DNA of 64,000 nt from positions 4,402,001 to 4,466,000 of the forward strand of contig NZ_RKQF01000001.1 of the NCBI RefSeq assembly GCF_003814875.1. Reading direction: 5' to 3'. Positions 58,909-64,000 of the stretch are shown in pieces. Positions within the stretch are counted from its first letter, which is position 1. Every line of letters starts with the position of its first letter. A program made the translations under genes and the position numbers. Below the pieces are notes generated by a model. That model made no database searches and had not been told where the DNA came from. It saw only the letters and a program-made list of their open reading frames with translations. The stretch comes from Streptomyces sp. Ag109_O5-1. GTDB lineage: Bacteria > Actinomycetota > Actinomycetes > Streptomycetales > Streptomycetaceae.

Positions 58909-60027
58909 CTACTCCCCCGCCCCCTCCTCCAGCGCCACCAGTGCCGGGTCCAGCACGATGTCCTCGTCCCTCGCCTCCGTCGTCGGCTCCTCGGGGAAGT
59001 GGCAGGCCGTCAGGTGGCCCTCCTGGTTGCCGGAGATCCGCACCAGCGGCGGCTCCTCCGTCGCGCACTTGTCCTGGGCCTTCCAGCAGCGGGTACGGAA
59101 GCGGCAGCCGGAGGGCGGGGAGATCGGGGACGGGACATCGCCGGCCAGGCGGATGCGCTCGCGGCCGGCCGACTCCCCGTCGTCCGTGAGGTTGACCTCC
59201 GGTACGGCGGACAGCAGGGCGTGGGTGTAGGGGTGGCGGGGACGGTTGTAGATCGCCTCCCGGTCGCCGACCTCGATGATCTTGCCGAGGTACATCACCG
59301 CGACGCGCTGCGAGAAGTGCCGTACCACCGCAAGGTCGTGGGCGATGAAGAGGAAGGCGATGCCGAGTTCCTTCTGGACCTTCTGGAGCAGGTTCACCAC
59401 CTGCGCCTGGATGGAGACGTCCAGGGCGGAGACCGGCTCGTCGGCGACGATCAGCTTCGGCTCCAGGGCGAGCGCGCGGGCCACGCCGATGCGCTGACGC
59501 TGGCCGCCGGAGAACTCGTGCGGGAAGCGGTTGAAGTGCTCGGGGTTGAGGCCGACGATCTCGAGGAGTTCGCGGACGCGTTTCTCGCGGCCGCCCTCCG
59601 GGGTGATGCCGTTGATCTCCATCGGGCCGGAGATGATCTTGCCGACCGTCTGGCGGGGGTTCAGCGACGAGTACGGGTCCTGGAAGATCATCTGGATCTC
59701 GGAGCGGATCGGCGCCAGCTGCCTGCGCGTCGCGCGGCTGATGTCCTTGCCACGGTAGGCGATCGAACCGCTCGTCGGCTCCAGGAGGCGGGTGATCAGG
59801 CGGCCGGTCGTCGACTTGCCGCAGCCGGACTCGCCCACCAGGCCGAAGCTCTCCCCCACCCGCACGGTGAGGTCGATGCCGTCCACGGCCTGGACGTGCC
59901 CGACGGTCCGTTTGATCGGGAAGCCGCCCTTGACCGGGAAGTACTTGGTGAGTCCGGAGACCTCGAGGAGTGGCTCCCCTACGGTGACCTGCTCGCGCTG
60001 AGCCGGGAGGACCGTGTCCTCTGTCAT
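58909..60027 (-). CDS. Second BldK-type operon: oligopeptide ABC ATPase (BldKE position)
   Basis: This 372-aa OppF-like ATPase has Walker A GESGCGKST, signature FSGGQRQR, Walker B IVADEPVSALD, FIAHDLA and the Cys-rich end (CRFRTRCWKAQDKC ... ACHF). It closely resembles the protein at 49755-50798. The ATG at 60027 has GGAGG 7 nt upstream. It is last in a minus-strand operon of binding protein, permease, ATPase and ATPase, a bldK-like order whose first permease should lie beyond the window. Confidence 0.92.
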   Translation of the reverse strand: MTEDTVLPAQREQVTVGEPLLEVSGLTKYFPVKGGFPIKRTVGHVQAVDGIDLTVRVGESFGLVGESGCGKSTTGRLITRLLEPTSGSIAYRGKDISRATRRQLAPIRSEIQMIFQDPYSSLNPRQTVGKIISGPMEINGITPEGGREKRVRELLEIVGLNPEHFNRFPHEFSGGQRQRIGVARALALEPKLIVADEPVSALDVSIQAQVVNLLQKVQKELGIAFLFIAHDLAVVRHFSQRVAVMYLGKIIEVGDREAIYNRPRHPYTHALLSAVPEVNLTDDGESAGRERIRLAGDVPSPISPPSGCRFRTRCWKAQDKCATEEPPLVRISGNQEGHLTACHFPEEPTTEARDEDIVLDPALVALEEGAGE

Positions 60028-60044
60028 GACGTGTCCTCCAGGGC

Positions 60045-61112
60045 CTAGGCCAGTCGGGGTTTGATCTCTTCGATGAAGATGGTGCGTTTCTGGTCCGCCG
60101 TGAGGTGGCACGCCGAGGCGCGGTCGGGGCCCAGCAGCGGGCGTTCGTCCACACAGCGGCCGGCGGCGCCCGCCACCCGGTCCTGGAAGGTGCAGCGCGG
60201 GTGGAAGCGGCAGCCGGAGGGCGGGTGGAGCAGGGAGGGCGGGCTGCCGGGGATCGGGCTCAGTGGGGTGTCCAGGTCGGAGTCGAGGCGTGGCATCGAG
60301 TTCAACAGGCCCCAGGTGTACGGGTGTTGGGGCGCACGCAGGACCTCGTCCACCGTGCCCCGTTCCACCGCGTTCCCGGCGTACATCACCATGATGTCGT
60401 CGGCCATGTCGGCGATCACCCCCAGGTCGTGGGTGATGAAGATGATGCCCGATCCGAACTCCTGCTGCAGGTCCTTGAGCAGGTCGAGAATCTGCGCCTG
60501 GACCGTCACGTCCAGGGCGGTGGTCGGTTCGTCGGCGATCAGCAGGTCGGGGTCGCAGACCAGGGCCATGGCGATCATCGCGCGCTGGCGCATACCGCCG
60601 GAGAACTGGTGCGGATAGTCCTTGGCCCGTTCCCGGGGGTTGGGGATGCCCACCTTGGCGAGCATCTCCACGGCACGCTCCCAGGCGGCCTTCTTGGAGA
60701 CCTTGCGGTGCTTCATGTAGGGCTCGGCGATCTGCCGGCCCACCGTGTAGAACGGCGACAGCGCGGTCAGCGGGTCCTGGAAGATCATCGCGGCCCGGTT
60801 GCCGCGCAGCTCCTCCATCTCCTTCTCGGTGGCGGTGATCAGCTCCTTGCCGTCGAGCACGATCTCGCCGTCGGTCTTCGTGAACAGCGGGTTGTGCAGG
60901 CCGAGGACCGTCAGGTTGGTGACGGACTTGCCGGAGCCGGACTCGCCGACGATACCGAGAGTCCTGCCGCGCGCCAGGTCGAAGGAGAGCCCGTCGACCG
61001 CCTTCACGGGACCGTCCTCCGTGGAGAACGTCACCTGGAGATCGCGGACCGAGAGGAAGCCGTCCGGCGCGTTCGCCGCCGGTGCGCCCTCGGGCTTGGT
61101 CACTGTGGTCAC
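60045..61112 (-). CDS. Second BldK-type operon: oligopeptide ABC ATPase (BldKD position)
   Basis: This 355-aa OppD-like ATPase has Walker A GESGSGKSV, signature FSGGMRQR, Walker B LIADEPTTALD, FITHDLG and a C-terminal Cys motif (CRFHPRCTF ... ACHL). The GTG at 61112 has AGGAAG 7 nt upstream. It begins 20 nt after the permease stop and ends 17 nt before the next ATPase gene. It shares long stretches with 48693-49730. Confidence 0.92.
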   Translation of the reverse strand: MTTVTKPEGAPAANAPDGFLSVRDLQVTFSTEDGPVKAVDGLSFDLARGRTLGIVGESGSGKSVTNLTVLGLHNPLFTKTDGEIVLDGKELITATEKEMEELRGNRAAMIFQDPLTALSPFYTVGRQIAEPYMKHRKVSKKAAWERAVEMLAKVGIPNPRERAKDYPHQFSGGMRQRAMIAMALVCDPDLLIADEPTTALDVTVQAQILDLLKDLQQEFGSGIIFITHDLGVIADMADDIMVMYAGNAVERGTVDEVLRAPQHPYTWGLLNSMPRLDSDLDTPLSPIPGSPPSLLHPPSGCRFHPRCTFQDRVAGAAGRCVDERPLLGPDRASACHLTADQKRTIFIEEIKPRLA

Positions 61113-61132
61113 GGTGTCGCTTCCTAAAGGTC

Positions 61133-62110
61133 CTAAGAGAGGCGGATGCGCGGGTCGATCCACGCGTACGTGATGTCGGTGAAGATGTTGATGACCAGGA
61201 TGAAGAAGGCGCCGAAGAGCATCACGCCCATCGTCAGCGGCAGGTCCTTGTTGACCGCGCCGTCCACCGCGAGCCGGCCGATCCCCTGGAGGGAGAAGGT
61301 CAGTTCGGTGACGACCGCGCCGCCGAGCAGCGCGCTGAGGTCGATGCTGAAGACGGTGACGATGGGGATCAGCGAGCCGCGCCAGGCGTAGCGGAAGAAG
61401 ACGTATCTACGGGACATGCCCTTGGCCTTGGCCGTGCGGATACTGTCCTCGGCGAGCTGCTCGATCATCGAGGAGCGGGCCATACGGGTGTACTGCGCGG
61501 TGAAGATGGTCGCCATCACGCACACCGGGATCGACATGCCGACGAACCAGCCGACCGGGTCCTGGGTGATCGGCACGTACTTGGGGTCCTCCATCCAGCC
61601 GGTGCTGTAGACGAGGACGGTCAGGACGATCGGGCCGAGGAAGTAGATCTGGAAGGAGCTGAGCACCATCGAGGCGCCGGTGGCGACCTTGTCGATGTAG
61701 GTGCCCCGGCGATAGGCGGCGATCATGCCCGCTCCGACGCCCACGATCAGGAAGACGGCCGCACCGCCGACGGTCAGCGTGGCGGTGAGCGGGAAGCGGT
61801 CCATGATCGTGCTCCAGACCATGTCGCCCGAGTAGAACGACACGCCCAGGCAGGGGGCCGAGCAGTGGCCGGTGGGGAAGTCCCGGCCCATGACGATGCC
61901 GGACATGAAGTCCCAGAACTGCTGGGCCAGCGGTAGGTTGAGGCCGAGGGCCTCGCGGATGTCCGCCAGGCGGGCCGGTGTGCAGTCCTTGCCACAGGCG
62001 AGGGAGGCGTAGTCGGAGGGGGCGGCCACGAAGAGGAAGAACGTGGCCGCGCCGATGAGGAACAGGGTGACGGCGGCGCCCACCGTGCGCCGGACGATGA
62101 ACTGGATCAT
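61133..62110 (-). CDS. Second BldK-type operon: oligopeptide ABC permease (BldKC position)
   Basis: This 325-aa OppB-like permease begins MIQFIVRRTVGAAVTLFLIG. It has the exterior Cys segment ACGKDCTPARLADI, then HCSAPCLGVSF, an EAA loop AKGMSRRYVFFRYAWRGSLI, and ends YAWIDPRIRLS. These features match the permease at 47663-48643 one for one. The ATG at 62110 is chosen by alignment. Confidence 0.92.
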   Translation of the reverse strand: MIQFIVRRTVGAAVTLFLIGAATFFLFVAAPSDYASLACGKDCTPARLADIREALGLNLPLAQQFWDFMSGIVMGRDFPTGHCSAPCLGVSFYSGDMVWSTIMDRFPLTATLTVGGAAVFLIVGVGAGMIAAYRRGTYIDKVATGASMVLSSFQIYFLGPIVLTVLVYSTGWMEDPKYVPITQDPVGWFVGMSIPVCVMATIFTAQYTRMARSSMIEQLAEDSIRTAKAKGMSRRYVFFRYAWRGSLIPIVTVFSIDLSALLGGAVVTELTFSLQGIGRLAVDGAVNKDLPLTMGVMLFGAFFILVINIFTDITYAWIDPRIRLS

Positions 62111-62166
62111 GACGGCCTGGCTGCTCTCTGCAAGGACGGCGAGGACGGGTGAGGGGTTCGCGCAGG

Positions 62167-62202
62167 GCCGCGGAGGCACACCGGGGGGTGCGCCTCCGCG
62201 GC
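62167..62202 (-). terminator. Intra-operon hairpin after the second BldK-type binding-protein gene
   Basis: Positions 62167-62182 pair with 62187-62202 (16 bp, one mismatch, loop GGGG), between the lipoprotein stop (62217) and the permease start (62110). The placement mirrors the hairpin at 47577-47603 in the paralogous operon. Confidence 0.75.
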
Positions 62203-62216
62203 ACCGGAGCCGTTGC

Positions 62217-64000
62217 CTACGACTTCAGGTAGAGCCGGGTGACGTCGATGTAGCTGGAGACGCTGCTGTAGCGGGCGCCGCCGATGTTGGAGCCGAACAG
62301 CTGGAGCTGCTTGGTGTACCAGAGCGGGGCGGCCGGGTTGACCTTCTCCAGGATGTAGTGGTGCGCCTCGCGCCAGGTCTTCGCGGCCTCGGTCGGCTGC
62401 TGGGTGAGGGCCTTCTTGATCAGCTCCTGGACCTTGGGGTCGTTGATGTGCGAGTAGTTCGCGGAGCCGTCGGCGACCTGGTCACCGTCGTAGATCGGCG
62501 TGACGACCGTGCCCGGCGACGGCCAGTCCTGGCCCCAGCCGGTGATGTACAGGTCGTAGGGGTTGTCGAGCTTGCCGATCTGCTCGTAGTAGCTGGCCCC
62601 GTCGACCTCCTTGGAGACGACGTCGAAGCCGACCTTGGTGAGGGCGTCCTCGATGGCGACCTTGCGGCGCTGGCCCGCCTCGGTGTTGGCGTAGGCGAAG
62701 ACGACCTTCTTCTCGGCGGCGGGGACGCTCTTGAGGATCTCCTCGGCCTTGGCGATGTTGCCCTGCGGGGTCTTCAGCCGGCCGTAGGGGTCGTAGGTCG
62801 CCTCGTAGCCCGGCAGGGTCGGCGCGAACAGGTTGGGGGCGACGTCACCGCCGTACGCACCGCCCTCGCCGGCGATCAGGGACTTGGAGTTGACCGCGTA
62901 GGTGATGGCGTCGCGGACCTTCTTGTCCTTGACCCGGTCAAGGTTGAAGGTGAGCGTCATGACGTACGGCTGGTAGCCCTTGATGGTGCGCTTGTACGTC
63001 TCGGTGTTCTTGACGACGTCCTGGATCTGGGTGGCGTCGACGCTGCCGGTGAACTGCATGGCGTTCTTGGAGTCGCCCTGGTCGGCGATGAGCCGCTTGG
63101 TCTGGGTGGACTCGGTGATACCGAAGGCGAAGTTGAAGCCGTCCACGTACTGGTGGCGCACGGAGTCGGTCTTGGGGTCCCAGTTGGTGTTCTTGACCAG
63201 GACGAGGGACTTGCCGGACTTCGACGAGGCGATCTTGTACGGGCCGGTGGCGACCGGGGCCTTGTCGTAGTTGGCCTTGGTGTCGGTCTTGGCAGGCACG
63301 ATGCCGTAGCCCGCCATGGCGAGGGTCTGCGGCAGGTCCGGGCGCGGGGTGTCGAAGTGGAAGATCACCGTCTTGTCGTCCGGGGTGTCCAGGACCGAGG
63401 CCGGCAGGTGCTTGGAGCCGAAGCCGCCGTCGGGCAGCGCCTTGCGGTAGTCGGCGCCGCTCAGCCAGCTCTGCAGATAGGTCGGACCGTCGAAGATGAA
63501 CTTCGCGTACAGCCGCTCGACGCTGTGCCGGACGTCGGCGGAGGTGATCACGTTGCCGTTCTGGTCCTTGACCCCGTCCTTCAGGGTGAAGGACCAGGTC
63601 TTGCCGCCGTCGGAGGACTTGCCCGAGTCGGTGGCGAGGTCGCCGACGACCGAGACGTTGCCCTTGTCGTCCTCCTGGAACTGGGTCAGCCGGCGGAAGA
63701 GCAGGTTGGCGATCTGGCCGGCGTCGGAGACGTAGATCTGGCCCGGGTCCAGGTGGGTCAGCGGCGTCTCCTGGTAGATCTGGATCGTGCCGCCGCTCTT
63801 GGCGCCGGCCACGTCCTTGGCGGGGCCGGTGGAGTCGGCCGCGCCGAGGTACTCGACCGCCTTGGACTGGACGGCGGCCTCCTTCTGGTCCTTCTTGGAG
63901 TCGGTGCCGGACTTCCCGCCCTCGTTCTTGGAGCAGGCGGTGAGCGCGAGAGAGCCGGCCGCGACGGCGATCACGAGGGTCTGCGCTCTGCGGGACAGCA
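62217..64000 (-). CDS. Second BldK-type operon: oligopeptide-binding lipoprotein (BldKB position), 5' end beyond window
   Basis: This SBP family 5 lipoprotein lacks its first few codons in the window. The visible start reads LSRRAQTLVIAVAAGSLALT followed by AC, giving a lipobox LTAC; the gene's true start lies past 64000. The body has TWSFTLKDGVKDQNGNVITS and GPYKIASSKSGKSLVLVKN, close to 45803-47560. About 590 residues are present. A hairpin follows the stop. Confidence 0.9.
   Translation of the reverse strand, partial: LSRRAQTLVIAVAAGSLALTACSKNEGGKSGTDSKKDQKEAAVQSKAVEYLGAADSTGPAKDVAGAKSGGTIQIYQETPLTHLDPGQIYVSDAGQIANLLFRRLTQFQEDDKGNVSVVGDLATDSGKSSDGGKTWSFTLKDGVKDQNGNVITSADVRHSVERLYAKFIFDGPTYLQSWLSGADYRKALPDGGFGSKHLPASVLDTPDDKTVIFHFDTPRPDLPQTLAMAGYGIVPAKTDTKANYDKAPVATGPYKIASSKSGKSLVLVKNTNWDPKTDSVRHQYVDGFNFAFGITESTQTKRLIADQGDSKNAMQFTGSVDATQIQDVVKNTETYKRTIKGYQPYVMTLTFNLDRVKDKKVRDAITYAVNSKSLIAGEGGAYGGDVAPNLFAPTLPGYEATYDPYGRLKTPQGNIAKAEEILKSVPAAEKKVVFAYANTEAGQRRKVAIEDALTKVGFDVVSKEVDGASYYEQIGKLDNPYDLYITGWGQDWPSPGTVVTPIYDGDQVADGSANYSHINDPKVQELIKKALTQQPTEAAKTWREAHHYILEKVNPAAPLWYTKQLQLFGSNIGGARYSSVSSYIDVTRLYLKS

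Noticed and set aside
1..64000. CRISPR arrays, tRNA/rRNA genes, complete insertion sequences, attachment sites
   Set aside because: No regularly spaced direct repeats, no recognisable tRNA T-loop or CCA-end pattern, and no DDE transposase with terminal repeats were seen. A search with tRNAscan and ISfinder would be needed to exclude them.

Overview
The window is high-GC actinomycete chromosome, almost certainly Streptomyces. Signs are the codon use, mycothiol synthesis (MshB), BldK-type oligopeptide importers, a WhiJ-like trio (HTH-DUF5753, DUF397, HATPase), many GTG starts with 4-bp stop/start overlaps, and rare TTA codons confined to an accessory island. No tRNA, rRNA or CRISPR array was seen. 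All family assignments come from reading the sequence and from memory of the families, not from database searches.

Region 1 (1-36 kb) is conserved core. It runs from MarC (cut by the left edge) through a PHP phosphoesterase, a DUF6758 protein, a SUFU-domain protein, CorA, a lipoprotein, an MgtE-N/CBS protein, a DUF1003 protein, Mrp, TatB, HtrA, RseA-type anti-sigma and ECF SigE. It continues with an O-methyltransferase, DUF3117, enoyl-CoA hydratase, TagA, a DivIVA-like protein, FolP2, a LOG protein, DapE, DapC, ferredoxin, an ABC transporter with a two-component system, a VanW-type wall protein and MshB. The order parallels the Mycobacterium tuberculosis mshB-dapC-dapE-folP2-tagA-sigE-rseA-htrA-tatB-mrp-corA stretch. 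SigE, RseA, HtrA and TatB form an envelope-stress and export module; DapE and DapC feed lysine and peptidoglycan synthesis.

Region 2 (34.6-36.1 kb) is a small accessory patch: a toxin-antitoxin-like pair, a DUF397 remnant and a tiny membrane protein.

Region 3 (36-51 kb and 58.9-64 kb) holds an S9 peptidase and three complete or nearly complete oligopeptide ABC importers. Two have the bldK order (permease, binding lipoprotein, permease, ATPase, ATPase); the third is an OppABCDF operon. They take up oligopeptides and, by analogy with BldK, may receive a developmental peptide signal.

Region 4 (50.9-58.8 kb) is an accessory island between the two BldK-type importers. It contains a frameshifted Rpn nuclease/transposase, the WhiJ-like trio, a VOC protein and a methyltransferase. 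It ends in the most interesting segment (55.06-58.80 kb): a small helical protein ending in an amyloid-like motif, a 382-aa protein of unknown function beginning with a matching motif, a nucleoside 2-deoxyribosyltransferase-like protein, a PRPP-motif phosphoribosyltransferase and a convergent adenylate-kinase-like enzyme. The inferred role is a nucleotide-linked, amyloid-signalled stress or anti-phage module. It is not a system I can name.
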